DNA of 64,000 bases, from contig NZ_ABJL02000007.1 in NCBI RefSeq assembly GCF_000172175.1, positions 1,116,001 through 1,180,000 of the forward strand, in the 5' to 3' direction. Made by a program: the position numbers and the translations under genes. The notes below the pieces were generated by a model. That model made no database searches, was not told the origin of the DNA, and saw nothing but the letters and a program-made list of their open reading frames with translations. The DNA comes from Bacteroides intestinalis DSM 17393 (GTDB lineage: Bacteria > Bacteroidota > Bacteroidia > Bacteroidales > Bacteroidaceae). This document shows, one piece after another, positions 33,036 through 42,026 of the stretch (its first letter is position 1; the number at the start of each line of letters is the position of its first letter).

Positions 33036-33335
33036 ATGGAAGTAAGAATTCAATCAATTCACTTTGACGCGTCAGAGCAATTGCAAGTCTTTATTCAGAA
33101 GAAAGTTGCAAAGTTGGAGAAGTATTACGATGATATAAAGAAAGTAGAGGTGTCATTAAAGGTAGTTAAACCAGAAACCGCAGAAAATAAAGAAGCCGGC
33201 GTAAAGGTGATTGTGCCTAACGGCGATTTTTACGCAAGTAAGATCTGTGATACGTTTGAAGAGGCAATCGATTTAAGTGTCGAAGCCGTAGAAAAACAGT
33301 TGGTTAAGTACAAGGAAAAACAACGGAGCAAATAA
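33036..33335 (+). CDS. hpf: Ribosome hibernation-promoting factor, short form
   Basis: A 99-aa protein of the HPF/RaiA (sigma-54 modulation) family. The start at 33036 is fixed by a strong AAGGAGG at 33024-33030. The fold is beta-alpha-beta-beta-beta-alpha: MEVRIQSIHFDASEQLQVFI opening (parts), KVAKLEKYYDDI helix, and VEKQLVKYKEKQ C-terminal helix. It lacks the C-terminal dimerisation domain of long HPF. Function: binds the 30S decoding region in slow growth, blocking tRNA and mRNA. It is 16 bases downstream of the recombinase gene and followed by the tRNA promoter. Confidence 0.9.
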   Translation: MEVRIQSIHFDASEQLQVFIQKKVAKLEKYYDDIKKVEVSLKVVKPETAENKEAGVKVIVPNGDFYASKICDTFEEAIDLSVEAVEKQLVKYKEKQRSK

Positions 33336-33349
33336 AATTTCGCTAAAAT

Positions 33350-33380
33350 TTTGCGGAAAAGAAATAAATGCCTAAATTTG
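33350..33380 (+). promoter_or_regulatory. Promoter of the tRNA-tuf operon
   Basis: TTTG at 33350-33353 and TAAATTTG at 33373-33380, spacer 19 bases; 50 bases before the first tRNA. Confidence 0.8.
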
Positions 33381-33430
33381 CAGCCGTTTCGCTCGCACTA
33401 GAACGTAACGGTTGCATTTTTTGAGTAATT

Positions 33431-33504
33431 GCCTCTTTAGCTCAGCTGGCCAGAGCACGTGATTTGTAATCTCGGGGTCGTTGGTTCGAATCCGACAAGA
33501 GGCT
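33431..33504 (+). tRNA. tRNA-Thr (anticodon TGT)
   Basis: Acceptor GCCTCTT (33431-33437)/AAGAGGC (33497-33503) with discriminator T. D arm GCTC/GAGC, anticodon loop TTTGTAA giving TGT, T arm with TTCGAAT. CCA is not encoded. One mismatch (T-T) in the anticodon stem. Confidence 0.95.
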
Positions 33505-33546
33505 CAAAAAACAATTAAGGAAAAAGAGTTCTTTATTTAACTGTAA

Positions 33547-33629
33547 GGGCAAATACCAGAGTGGCCAAATGGGGCAGACTGTAAATCTGCTGGCTTACGC
33601 CTTCGGTGGTTCGAATCCATCTTTGCCCA
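33547..33629 (+). tRNA. tRNA-Tyr (anticodon GTA)
   Basis: Acceptor GGGCAAA (33547-33553)/TTTGCCC (33622-33628), discriminator A. Anticodon loop CTGTAAA gives GTA. The long variable arm (class II) fits bacterial tRNA-Tyr. Confidence 0.95.
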
Positions 33630-33645
33630 CACCTCTTTTCTCCTT

Positions 33646-33717
<72 letters not shown>

Positions 33718-33767
33718 CATGAATATGTAAATGCTGATTATTAATCAAATAAATAACAAGTAAAGCT

Positions 33768-34952
33768 ATGGCTAAAGAGAAATTCGAACGTAAAAAACCG
33801 CACGTAAACATCGGTACAATCGGTCACGTTGACCACGGTAAAACCACGTTAACGGCTGCTATCACTACAGTGTTGGCAAAGAAAGGTCTTTCAGAAGTTA
33901 AATCTTTCGATCAGATCGATAATGCTCCTGAAGAAAAGGAAAGAGGTATTACTATTAATACTTCACACGTAGAGTATGAAACTGCTAACCGTCACTATGC
34001 TCACGTAGACTGTCCGGGTCACGCCGACTACGTAAAGAACATGGTAACTGGTGCTGCTCAGATGGACGGTGCTATCATTGTAGTTGCTGCTACTGATGGT
34101 CCGATGCCTCAGACTCGTGAGCACATCCTGTTGGCTCGTCAGGTAAACGTACCGAAGCTTGTTGTTTTTATGAACAAGTGCGATATGGTTGATGACGAAG
34201 AAATGTTGGAACTCGTTGAAATGGAAATGCGCGAACTGTTGGCTGCATACGAATTCGACGGTGACAATACTCCTATCATCCGTGGTTCTGCTCTTGGTGC
34301 ATTGAATGGCGTAGAAAAATGGGAAGATAAAGTTATGGAGCTGATGGATGCTGTTGATACTTGGATTCCGCTGCCTCCGCGTGATGTTGATAAACCGTTC
34401 TTGATGCCGGTTGAAGACGTGTTCTCTATTACTGGTCGTGGTACTGTTGCTACTGGTCGTATCGAAACTGGTATCATTCATGTAGGTGACGAAGTTGAAA
34501 TCCTCGGTCTGGGTGAAGATAAGAAATCTGTTGTAACTGGTGTTGAAATGTTCCGCAAATTGCTGGATCAGGGTGAAGCTGGTGATAACGTTGGTTTGTT
34601 GCTTCGTGGTATTGATAAGAATGAAATCAAACGCGGTATGGTTCTTTGTAAACCGGGTCAGATTAAACCTCACTCTAAATTCAAAGCTTCTATCTATGTT
34701 TTGAAAAAAGAAGAAGGTGGTCGTCATACTCCGTTCCACAACAAATATCGTCCTCAATTCTATCTGCGTACTATGGACTGTACAGGTGAAATCACTCTTC
34801 CGGAAGGAACTGAAATGGTGATGCCTGGTGATAACGTAGAAATCAACGTAGAATTGATCTATCCGGTAGCTCTGAACGTAGGTTTGCGTTTTGCTATCCG
34901 CGAAGGTGGTCGTACGGTAGGTTCAGGTCAGATTACTGAAATTCTTGACTAA
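33768..34952 (+). CDS. tuf: Elongation factor Tu
   Basis: A 394-aa GTPase delivering aminoacyl-tRNA to the ribosome. G1 GHVDHGKT (about 19-26), switch region RGITINTSHVEY, G3 DCPGHADY (about 81-88), G4 NKCDM (about 136-140), G5 SAL. Domains 2 and 3 are complete, including GRGTVATGR. It lies between tRNA-Thr(GGT) and tRNA-Trp and is the only tuf in the window: the usual second site after fusA is empty. The codon choice is strongly biased, as in highly expressed genes. Confidence 0.98.
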   Translation: MAKEKFERKKPHVNIGTIGHVDHGKTTLTAAITTVLAKKGLSEVKSFDQIDNAPEEKERGITINTSHVEYETANRHYAHVDCPGHADYVKNMVTGAAQMDGAIIVVAATDGPMPQTREHILLARQVNVPKLVVFMNKCDMVDDEEMLELVEMEMRELLAAYEFDGDNTPIIRGSALGALNGVEKWEDKVMELMDAVDTWIPLPPRDVDKPFLMPVEDVFSITGRGTVATGRIETGIIHVGDEVEILGLGEDKKSVVTGVEMFRKLLDQGEAGDNVGLLLRGIDKNEIKRGMVLCKPGQIKPHSKFKASIYVLKKEEGGRHTPFHNKYRPQFYLRTMDCTGEITLPEGTEMVMPGDNVEINVELIYPVALNVGLRFAIREGGRTVGSGQITEILD

Positions 34953-34965
34953 TTACCAAATATTT

Positions 34966-34999
34966 TAATCAGTTCCCGGTGTATATCGGGAACTGATTA
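34966..34999 (+). terminator. Hairpin between tuf and tRNA-Trp
   Basis: A 13-bp stem TAATCAGTTCCCG (34966-34978)/CGGGAACTGATTA (34987-34999). It is followed by TGTTC, not a T run, and the next tRNA starts 8 bases later, so RNase processing or partial termination is more likely than full termination. Confidence 0.6.
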
Positions 35000-35006
35000 T
35001 GTTCAC

Positions 35007-35079
35007 ACGGGAGTAGCTCAGTTGGTAGAGCACCGGTCTCCAAAACCGGGTGTCGGGAGTTCGAGCCTCTCCTCCCGTG
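35007..35079 (+). tRNA. tRNA-Trp (anticodon CCA)
   Basis: Acceptor ACGGGAG (35007-35013)/CTCCCGT (35072-35078), discriminator G. Anticodon loop CTCCAAA gives CCA. T arm with TTCGAGC. Confidence 0.95.
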
Positions 35080-35093
35080 CTAATATTTTTGAA

Positions 35094-35285
35094 ATGAAGA
35101 AGATTGTAGCTTATATTAAAGAAACTTACGACGAACTTGTACATAAAGTATCGTGGCCTACGTATTCTGAACTTACTAACAGTGCAGTAGTTGTTTTATA
35201 TGCTTCCCTGCTTATTGCATTGGTAGTATTTGCGATGGACTTCTGTTTCCAGAACGTAATGGAGAAAATTATTTATCCACACTAA
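35094..35285 (+). CDS. secE: Preprotein translocase subunit SecE
   Basis: A 63-aa protein with one transmembrane helix (about 30-53). The amphipathic segment YIKETYDELVHKVSWPTYSEL (parts: ELVHKVSWPT, about 15-24) is the SecE signature that packs on SecY. The start at 35094 is chosen because an earlier in-frame GTG lies inside the tRNA-Trp gene. Between tRNA-Trp and nusG, as in many bacteria. Confidence 0.93.
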   Translation: MKKIVAYIKETYDELVHKVSWPTYSELTNSAVVVLYASLLIALVVFAMDFCFQNVMEKIIYPH

Positions 35286-35297
35286 AAACGAGGGAAA

Positions 35298-35840
35298 ATG
35301 TCTGAGATTGAAAAGAAATGGTACGTCCTGCGTGCTATTAGTGGAAAAGAAGCTAAGGTGAAGGAATACCTTGAAGCTGATATTAAAAACAGCGACCTTG
35401 GTGATTATGTATCTCAGGTATTGATTCCTACCGAAAAGGTTTATCAGGTTCGCAATGGAAAGAAAATTGTGAAAGAGAGAAGTTATCTCCCTGGTTACGT
35501 TTTGGTGGAGGCAGCTCTGGTTGGTGAGGTAGCTCACCACTTGAGAAATACTCCTAATGTGATTGGATTCTTAGGTGGATCGGATAAACCTGTTCCCCTG
35601 AGACAATCGGAAGTGAATCGTATACTTGGTACGGTGGACGAGCTACAGGATGCTACTGAAGAGCTTAGTATCCCGTATGTAGTCGGTGAAACTGTGAAAG
35701 TAAATTACGGCCCGTTCAGTGGATTCAGTGGTATCATTGAAGAAGTGAACACCGAGAAGAAGAAACTCAAGGTTATGGTAAAGATATTCGGACGGAAAAC
35801 TCCGCTCGAATTGGGCTTTATGCAAGTTGAAAAAGAATAA
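35298..35840 (+). CDS. nusG: Transcription termination/antitermination factor NusG
   Basis: A 180-aa protein with the N-terminal NGN domain (KKWYVLRAISGKE opening, residues about 5-17; YLPGYVLVEA about 63-72) and the C-terminal KOW domain (VGETVKVNYGPFSGFSGIIEEV, in parts: NYGPFSGFSG, about 135-144). It binds RNA polymerase and couples it to Rho or the ribosome. The gene starts 12 bases after secE. Confidence 0.96.
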   Translation: MSEIEKKWYVLRAISGKEAKVKEYLEADIKNSDLGDYVSQVLIPTEKVYQVRNGKKIVKERSYLPGYVLVEAALVGEVAHHLRNTPNVIGFLGGSDKPVPLRQSEVNRILGTVDELQDATEELSIPYVVGETVKVNYGPFSGFSGIIEEVNTEKKKLKVMVKIFGRKTPLELGFMQVEKE

Positions 35841-35898
35841 TACAGGTGTTACGCTGTAGTGTTCTTTGATTAATGTTTATATATAAATCAATAAAAAA

Positions 35899-36342
35899 AT
35901 GGCTAAAGAAGTTGCTGGACTAATCAAATTACAGATTAAAGGAGGCGCGGCAAATCCATCACCTCCCGTAGGACCTGCTTTGGGTTCAAAGGGTATTAAC
36001 ATCATGGAGTTTTGCAAGCAATTCAACGCCAGAACCCAAGACAAAGCAGGAAAAATTCTTCCTGTGATTATCACTTACTACGCAGATAAGTCTTTCGATT
36101 TTGTAATCAAGACTCCTCCCGTTGCTATTCAATTACTTGAATTAGCTAAGGTAAAGAGTGGTTCTGCTGAGCCTAACCGTAAGAAAATTGCCGAGATTAC
36201 TTGGGAACAGGTTCGTACGATTGCTCAGGACAAATTGGTGGACTTGAACTGTTTCACTGTAGAAGCTGCCATGACAATGGTTGCTGGTACGGCTAGAAGT
36301 ATGGGTATCACTGTAAAAGGGGAGTTCCCGGTTAATAACTAA
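35899..36342 (+). CDS. rplK: 50S ribosomal protein uL11
   Basis: A 147-aa protein, family length. The Pro-rich N-terminal loop (NPSPPVGPALGSKGIN, about 20-35) and the rRNA-binding C-terminal domain are typical. It binds 23S rRNA at the GTPase-associated centre. The 58 bases after nusG contain only a small TACAG/CTGTA hairpin. Followed by rplA after 15 bases. Confidence 0.97.
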   Translation: MAKEVAGLIKLQIKGGAANPSPPVGPALGSKGINIMEFCKQFNARTQDKAGKILPVIITYYADKSFDFVIKTPPVAIQLLELAKVKSGSAEPNRKKIAEITWEQVRTIAQDKLVDLNCFTVEAAMTMVAGTARSMGITVKGEFPVNN

Positions 36343-36357
36343 TAAACTTCAATTAGA

Positions 36358-37056
36358 ATGGGTAAACTGACAAAAAAACAAAAGTTGGCTGCAGAAAAAA
36401 TTGAAGCAGGGAAAGCATACTCACTGAAAGAAGCTGCATCTTTGGTAAAGGAAATCACCTATACTAAGTTTGATGCTTCACTGGATATTGACGTGCGTTT
36501 GGGCGTTGACCCGCGTAAGGCGAACCAGATGGTGAGAGGTGTTGTATCACTTCCTCATGGTACTGGTAAAGTTGTACGCGTTTTGGTGCTTTGTACACCG
36601 GATGCTGAAGCTGCTGCAAAAGAAGCCGGAGCTGACTACGTTGGTCTTGACGAATATATTGAAAAGATCAAAGGTGGATGGACTGATGTGGATGTAATCA
36701 TCACTATGCCGTCTATCATGGGTAAAATTGGTGCACTCGGTCGTGTGCTCGGTCCTCGTGGATTGATGCCTAACCCGAAGAGTGGTACTGTAACTATGGA
36801 TGTTGCTAAAGCTGTAAGAGAAGTAAAACAAGGTAAGATCGACTTTAAAGTTGATAAGAGTGGTATTGTTCATACTTCTATCGGTAAAGTTTCATTTGGT
36901 GTTGATCAAATTCGTGATAATGCGAAGGAATTCATCTCTACTTTGAATAAATTGAAACCGACTGCAGCCAAGGGTACATATATTAAGAGTATTTATCTTT
37001 CTAGCACAATGAGTGCAGGTATCAAGATTGACCCGAAATCAGTAGAAGAAATCTAA
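36358..37056 (+). CDS. rplA: 50S ribosomal protein uL1
   Basis: A 232-aa protein of the L1 stalk. FDASLDIDVRLGVDPRKANQMVRG (parts: VRLGVDPRKA, about 45-54) and LGPRGLMPNPKSGTV (about 130-144) are family signatures. In other bacteria uL1 represses its own rplKA message; no clear copy of that target is evident upstream. Next gene rplJ follows after 15 bases. Confidence 0.97.
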   Translation: MGKLTKKQKLAAEKIEAGKAYSLKEAASLVKEITYTKFDASLDIDVRLGVDPRKANQMVRGVVSLPHGTGKVVRVLVLCTPDAEAAAKEAGADYVGLDEYIEKIKGGWTDVDVIITMPSIMGKIGALGRVLGPRGLMPNPKSGTVTMDVAKAVREVKQGKIDFKVDKSGIVHTSIGKVSFGVDQIRDNAKEFISTLNKLKPTAAKGTYIKSIYLSSTMSAGIKIDPKSVEEI

Positions 37057-37071
37057 TAAAACGGAGTAATA

Positions 37072-37590
37072 ATGAGAAAGGAAGATAAAAGTACGATTAT
37101 TGAGCAGATTGCTGCTACAGTAAAGGAATATAGTCACTTCTATTTGATAGACATCACTGCGATGAACGCTGCTGCTACAAGCGCGTTGAGAAGAGAATGT
37201 TTCAAATCAGACATCAAATTGATGCTGATTAAGAATACATTGCTTCACAAAGCATTGGAAAGTCTGGAAGAAGATTATTCTCCGCTTTATGGTTGCTTGA
37301 AAGGTACTACAGCTATTATGTTCTGTAATACTGCCAACTTACCTGCTAAGTTGATCAAAGCAAAAGCTAAAGACGGTATTCCCGGACTGAAAGCTGCATA
37401 TGCAGAAGAAAGCTTCTATGTTGGTGCTGACCAGTTGGATGCTCTCGTTAGTATTAAGAGTAAGAATGAAGTTATTGCCGATATCGTTGCTTTGCTGCAA
37501 TCACCGGCCAAGAATGTTATTTCTGCTCTCCAATCAGGTGGAAACACCATTCACGGAGTTCTCAAAACTCTTGGTGAACGTCCCGAATAA
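37072..37590 (+). CDS. rplJ: 50S ribosomal protein uL10
   Basis: A 172-aa protein, base of the bL12 stalk. The N-terminal domain includes the YLIDITAMNAAATSALRREC region (about 23-42) and the C-terminal helix that binds bL12 dimers. Unlike E. coli there is no long rplJ leader before it (15 bases), so autoregulation must act elsewhere, if at all. Confidence 0.96.
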   Translation: MRKEDKSTIIEQIAATVKEYSHFYLIDITAMNAAATSALRRECFKSDIKLMLIKNTLLHKALESLEEDYSPLYGCLKGTTAIMFCNTANLPAKLIKAKAKDGIPGLKAAYAEESFYVGADQLDALVSIKSKNEVIADIVALLQSPAKNVISALQSGGNTIHGVLKTLGERPE

Positions 37591-37637
37591 ATTTTTCATA
37601 AACAAATTAGTAATTAAACAATTAAAATCATACAAAA

Positions 37638-38015
37638 ATGGCAGATTTGAAAGCTTTTGCAGAACAATTAGTTAACTTGACAGTAAAAGAAGTTAATGAA
37701 CTTGCAACTATCCTTAAAGAAGAATATGGTATTGAACCTGCTGCTGCAGCTGTAGCTGTTGCTGCTGGTCCTGCAGCTGGTGGTGCTGCTGCCGCTGAAG
37801 AAAAGACTTCTTTTGATGTAGTATTGAAGAGCGCTGGTGCAGCTAAACTTCAGGTTGTTAAGGCCGTGAAGGAAGCTTGTGGTCTTGGCTTGAAAGAAGC
37901 TAAGGACATGGTAGACGGTGCTCCTAGCGTAGTTAAAGAAGGTTTGGCTAAAGACGAAGCAGAATCATTGAAGAAAACATTGGAAGAAGCTGGAGCTGAA
38001 GTTGAACTTAAATAA
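37638..38015 (+). CDS. rplL: 50S ribosomal protein bL12 (L7/L12)
   Basis: A 125-aa acidic protein: N-terminal dimerisation helices (about 1-35), an Ala/Gly-rich hinge (about 38-56) and the C-terminal factor-binding domain with KTSFDVVLKSAG and VKAVKEACGLGLKEAKDMV (in parts). It recruits EF-Tu and EF-G. A terminator-like hairpin follows. Confidence 0.97.
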   Translation: MADLKAFAEQLVNLTVKEVNELATILKEEYGIEPAAAAVAVAAGPAAGGAAAAEEKTSFDVVLKSAGAAKLQVVKAVKEACGLGLKEAKDMVDGAPSVVKEGLAKDEAESLKKTLEEAGAEVELK

Positions 38016-38040
38016 CATTAGCCTGTAAATCAGGTAATTC

Positions 38041-38078
38041 GGTTAAGAACCCTTCTGAAGAGGGTTCTTAACCTTTTT
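38041..38078 (+). terminator. Attenuator hairpin between rplL and rpoB
   Basis: Perfect 13-bp stem GGTTAAGAACCCT (38041-38053)/AGGGTTCTTAACC (38061-38073), 7-base loop, then five T. Since rpoB lies 41 bases downstream with no clear promoter between, this is probably a partial terminator that lowers rpoBC relative to rplJL. Confidence 0.85.
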
Positions 38079-38119
38079 GTGTATATATTTAAAATTAAGT
38101 TCTACAAATCCATTAACAG

Positions 38120-41100
38120 ATGTCTTCAAATACTGTAAACCAAAGAATTAATTTTGCTTCGACTAAAAATCCACTTGAATATCCGGATTTTTTGGAAGTA
38201 CAATTGAAGTCATTCAAAGACTTTTTACAACTGGATACCCCACCCGAAAAGCGTAAGAACGAGGGACTGTATAAAGTATTTGCTGAAAACTTCCCCATTG
38301 CCGATACAAGAAACAATTTTGTTCTTGAGTTTTTGGACTACTATATTGATCCGCCGCGTTATACTATTGATGATTGTATAGAGCGAGGGCTTACTTATAG
38401 TGTGCCTTTGAAAGCAAAATTGAAATTATACTGTACAGATCCTGATCATGAGGATTTTGATACCGTTATTCAGGACGTATTCCTTGGTCCTATTCCTTAT
38501 ATGACGGATAAGGCAACTTTCGTCATCAACGGTGCGGAACGTGTGGTTGTATCTCAGCTTCACCGTTCTCCAGGCGTATTCTTCGGTCAGAGCGTACATG
38601 CTAATGGTACCAAACTTTATTCTGCCCGCATCATTCCGTTCAAAGGTTCATGGATTGAGTTTGCTACTGATATTAACAATGTCATGTATGCGTACATTGA
38701 CCGTAAGAAGAAGTTACCCGTTACTACTTTGCTGAGAGCTATCGGTTTTGAGAATGATAAGGATATTCTTGAAATTTTCAATTTAGCCGAAGACATTAAA
38801 GTCAATAAGACGAATCTCAAAAGAGTGTTGGGGCGTAAGTTGGCAGCTCGTGTTTTGAAAACATGGATTGAAGATTTTGTAGACGAAGATACTGGTGAAG
38901 TTGTTTCTATTGAACGTAACGAGGTTGTAATAGACCGTGAAACAGTTATCGAACCGGAACATGTTGACATTATTTTAGAGTCAGGCGTTCAAAACATTCT
39001 TGTTCACAAGGAAGAACCGAATCAATCTGACTATTCTATTATATATAATACGCTTCAGAAAGACCCGAGTAACTCGGAAAAAGAAGCGGTACTGTATATC
39101 TATCGTCAGTTGCGTAATGCAGACCCTGCCGATGATGCCAGTGCACGTGAAGTTATCAACAATCTGTTCTTCTCTGAAAAGAGATATGACTTGGGTGATG
39201 TAGGTCGTTATAGAATCAACAAGAAATTGAACCTGACGACTGATATGGACGTGCGCGTCCTGACTAAGGAAGATATCATTGAGATTATCAAGTATCTGAT
39301 TGAGTTGATTAACTCAAAAGCTGATGTGGATGATATTGACCACTTGAGTAACCGTCGTGTGCGTACTGTAGGCGAGCAATTGTCTAACCAGTTTGCAATC
39401 GGTTTGGCTCGTATGTCACGTACGATCCGTGAACGTATGAACGTGCGCGATAATGAAGTGTTTACTCCGATTGACTTGATTAACGCCAAGACTATTTCTT
39501 CCGTAATCAACTCATTCTTCGGAACGAATGCTTTGTCCCAGTTTATGGACCAGACGAATCCGCTGGCTGAAATTACGCATAAGCGTCGTATGTCTGCCCT
39601 CGGTCCTGGTGGTTTGTCGCGTGAGCGTGCCGGATTTGAGGTACGTGACGTTCACTATACTCACTACGGTCGTCTTTGTCCGATTGAAACACCGGAAGGA
39701 CCGAACATTGGTTTGATCTCTTCTTTGTGTGTGTTCGCTAAGATTAATGTGCTTGGTTTTATTGAAACTCCGTATCGTAAGGTTGAAAATGGTAAAGTAG
39801 ACCTTTCTGATGCAGGTTTGGCATACTTGACTGCGGAAGAAGAAGAAGCTAAAATTATTGCTCAGGGTAATGCTCCGTTGAATGATGATGGTACTTTCAT
39901 TCGTGATAAAGTAAAGGCTCGTCAGGATGCTGACTATCCGGTTGTAACTCCGGATGAAGTAGAACTGATGGACGTATCTCCTCAGCAGATTGCTTCTATT
40001 GCTGCATCTTTGATTCCTTTCTTGGAACATGATGATGCTAACCGTGCATTGATGGGTTCGAACATGATGCGCCAGGCAGTTCCTTTGTTGAAGAGTGAAG
40101 CTCCTATTGTAGGTACAGGTATCGAACGTCAGTTGGTACGCGATTCTCGGACGCAGATTACTGCTGAAGGTGATGGTGTGATTGACTTTGTGGATGCTAC
40201 CACTATCCGTATTTTGTACGATCGTACGGAAGACGAGGAATTTGTAAGTTTTGAACCGGCTTTGAAAGAATACCGTATTCCGAAATGGCGTCGTACAAAC
40301 CAGAATATGACGATTGACCTTCGTCCTATTTGTGAAATTGGCCAGCGTGTAACGAAGGGGCAGATTCTGACAGAAGGTTATTCTACGGAAAATGGTGAGT
40401 TGGCTTTGGGTAAGAACCTTTTGGTAGCTTACATGCCGTGGAAGGGTTATAACTATGAGGATGCTATCGTATTGAACGAACGTGTGGTTCGTGAAGATAT
40501 ATTGACTTCAATTCATGTGGAAGAATATTCACTGGAGGTTCGTGAAACGAAACGTGGTATGGAAGAATTGACTTCCGATATTCCGAATGTGAGTGAAGAA
40601 GCTACTAAAGATTTGGATGAAAATGGTATCGTACGTGTGGGTGCTCGCATCCAACCGGGTGATATTTTGATTGGTAAGATAACACCGAAAGGTGAGTCTG
40701 ATCCGTCGCCGGAAGAAAAATTGCTTCGTGCTATTTTCGGTGATAAGGCAGGTGATGTGAAAGATGCTTCTTTGAAAGCTTCTCCTTCTTTGAAGGGTGT
40801 TGTTATCGACAAGCGTTTGTTCTCACGTGTAATCAAGAGCCGTAGTTCCAAATTGGCAGATAAGGCTTTGTTGCCGAAGATTGATGATGAATTCGATGCA
40901 AAAGTTGCTGATTTAAGAGGTGTCTTGATTAGAAAACTATTGAAGTTGACAGAAAATTATGTGTCGGAGGGTGTGAAAGATTATATGGGTGCTGATATTA
41001 TCTCAAAAGGTGCCAAATTTTCTCCTTCTGATTTCGGTGATTTGGACTTTACTTCAATTCAGTTGAGTAACTGGACGAATGACGACCGTATCAACGGTAT

Positions 41101-41932
41101 GATTCGTGATTTGGTGATGAACTTCATCAAGAAATATAAGGAACTGGATGCCGAACTGAAACGTAAGAAGTTTGCTATCACTATTGGTGATGAACTTCCT
41201 GCTGGTATCATTCAGATGGCGAAAGTCTATATTGCTAAGAAACGTAAGATCGGTGTAGGTGATAAGATGGCAGGTCGTCACGGTAACAAGGGTATTGTTT
41301 CCCGCGTTGTTCGTCAGGAAGATATGCCGTTCCTCGCTGATGGTACTCCGGTAGATATTGTATTGAATCCGTTGGGTGTACCTTCTCGTATGAACATTGG
41401 TCAGATATTTGAGGCTGTATTAGGTCGTGCCGGTAAGAATTTGGGTGTTAAGTTTGCAACTCCTATTTTTGATGGTGCCACATTGGATGACTTGAATGAG
41501 TGGACTGACAAGGCTGGTTTGCCACGTTATGGTAAGACTAAATTGTATGATGGTGGTACGGGTGAGCCGTTTGACCAGCATGCTACGGTTGGTGTTACCT
41601 ATATGTTGAAGTTGGGTCACATGGTTGAAGATAAGATGCACGCACGTTCTATCGGTCCGTACTCTCTGATTACTCAACAGCCGTTGGGTGGTAAGGCACA
41701 GTTCGGTGGTCAGCGTTTCGGAGAAATGGAAGTTTGGGCGCTTGAGGCATTTGGTGCTGCGCACATCCTGCAGGAAATTTTGACTATCAAATCCGATGAC
41801 GTTGTTGGCCGTTCTAAAGCTTATGAAGCAATTGTGAAGGGTGAACCGATGCCGCAACCTGGTATTCCTGAATCACTCAATGTATTGTTGCATGAGTTGA
41901 GAGGTCTGGGCCTTAGCATCAATCTGGAATAA
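38120..41932 (+). CDS. rpoB: RNA polymerase subunit beta
   Basis: A 1270-aa subunit forming one half of the catalytic cleft. The rifampicin-pocket region ALSQFMDQTNPLAEITHKRR (around residue 475-495) carries the usual Gln, Asp, His and Ser positions, with the following ALGPGGLSRERAG. The C-terminal part has GDKMAGRHGNKG (about 1050) and the clamp contact QPLGGKAQFGGQRFGEME (about 1190). Length is near that of other Bacteroidetes. No sign of frameshift. Confidence 0.98.
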   Translation: MSSNTVNQRINFASTKNPLEYPDFLEVQLKSFKDFLQLDTPPEKRKNEGLYKVFAENFPIADTRNNFVLEFLDYYIDPPRYTIDDCIERGLTYSVPLKAKLKLYCTDPDHEDFDTVIQDVFLGPIPYMTDKATFVINGAERVVVSQLHRSPGVFFGQSVHANGTKLYSARIIPFKGSWIEFATDINNVMYAYIDRKKKLPVTTLLRAIGFENDKDILEIFNLAEDIKVNKTNLKRVLGRKLAARVLKTWIEDFVDEDTGEVVSIERNEVVIDRETVIEPEHVDIILESGVQNILVHKEEPNQSDYSIIYNTLQKDPSNSEKEAVLYIYRQLRNADPADDASAREVINNLFFSEKRYDLGDVGRYRINKKLNLTTDMDVRVLTKEDIIEIIKYLIELINSKADVDDIDHLSNRRVRTVGEQLSNQFAIGLARMSRTIRERMNVRDNEVFTPIDLINAKTISSVINSFFGTNALSQFMDQTNPLAEITHKRRMSALGPGGLSRERAGFEVRDVHYTHYGRLCPIETPEGPNIGLISSLCVFAKINVLGFIETPYRKVENGKVDLSDAGLAYLTAEEEEAKIIAQGNAPLNDDGTFIRDKVKARQDADYPVVTPDEVELMDVSPQQIASIAASLIPFLEHDDANRALMGSNMMRQAVPLLKSEAPIVGTGIERQLVRDSRTQITAEGDGVIDFVDATTIRILYDRTEDEEFVSFEPALKEYRIPKWRRTNQNMTIDLRPICEIGQRVTKGQILTEGYSTENGELALGKNLLVAYMPWKGYNYEDAIVLNERVVREDILTSIHVEEYSLEVRETKRGMEELTSDIPNVSEEATKDLDENGIVRVGARIQPGDILIGKITPKGESDPSPEEKLLRAIFGDKAGDVKDASLKASPSLKGVVIDKRLFSRVIKSRSSKLADKALLPKIDDEFDAKVADLRGVLIRKLLKLTENYVSEGVKDYMGADIISKGAKFSPSDFGDLDFTSIQLSNWTNDDRINGMIRDLVMNFIKKYKELDAELKRKKFAITIGDELPAGIIQMAKVYIAKKRKIGVGDKMAGRHGNKGIVSRVVRQEDMPFLADGTPVDIVLNPLGVPSRMNIGQIFEAVLGRAGKNLGVKFATPIFDGATLDDLNEWTDKAGLPRYGKTKLYDGGTGEPFDQHATVGVTYMLKLGHMVEDKMHARSIGPYSLITQQPLGGKAQFGGQRFGEMEVWALEAFGAAHILQEILTIKSDDVVGRSKAYEAIVKGEPMPQPGIPESLNVLLHELRGLGLSINLE

Positions 41933-41938
41933 ATCTAT

Positions 41939-41984
41939 AATTAATAGTTGGGGGTGATAATCTATCTGCTCTCAACTATTAATT
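41939..41984. repeat. 12-bp inverted repeat between rpoB and rpoC
   Basis: AATTAATAGTTG (41939-41950) pairs perfectly with CAACTATTAATT (41973-41984), extended by G-T and G-C pairs at the loop side. No T run follows. It lies in the 94-base rpoB-rpoC gap. Confidence 0.7.
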
Positions 41985-42012
41985 GTCAATATTCAATTGT
42001 CAATTTTCAATT
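41981..42012. repeat. 14-bp tandem repeats before rpoC
   Basis: AATTGTCAATATTC (41981-41994) and AATTGTCAATTTTC (41995-42008) are followed by a partial third copy AATT. The unit differs at one base between copies. Confidence 0.7.
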
Positions 42013-42026
42013 ATATATAATAAAGT

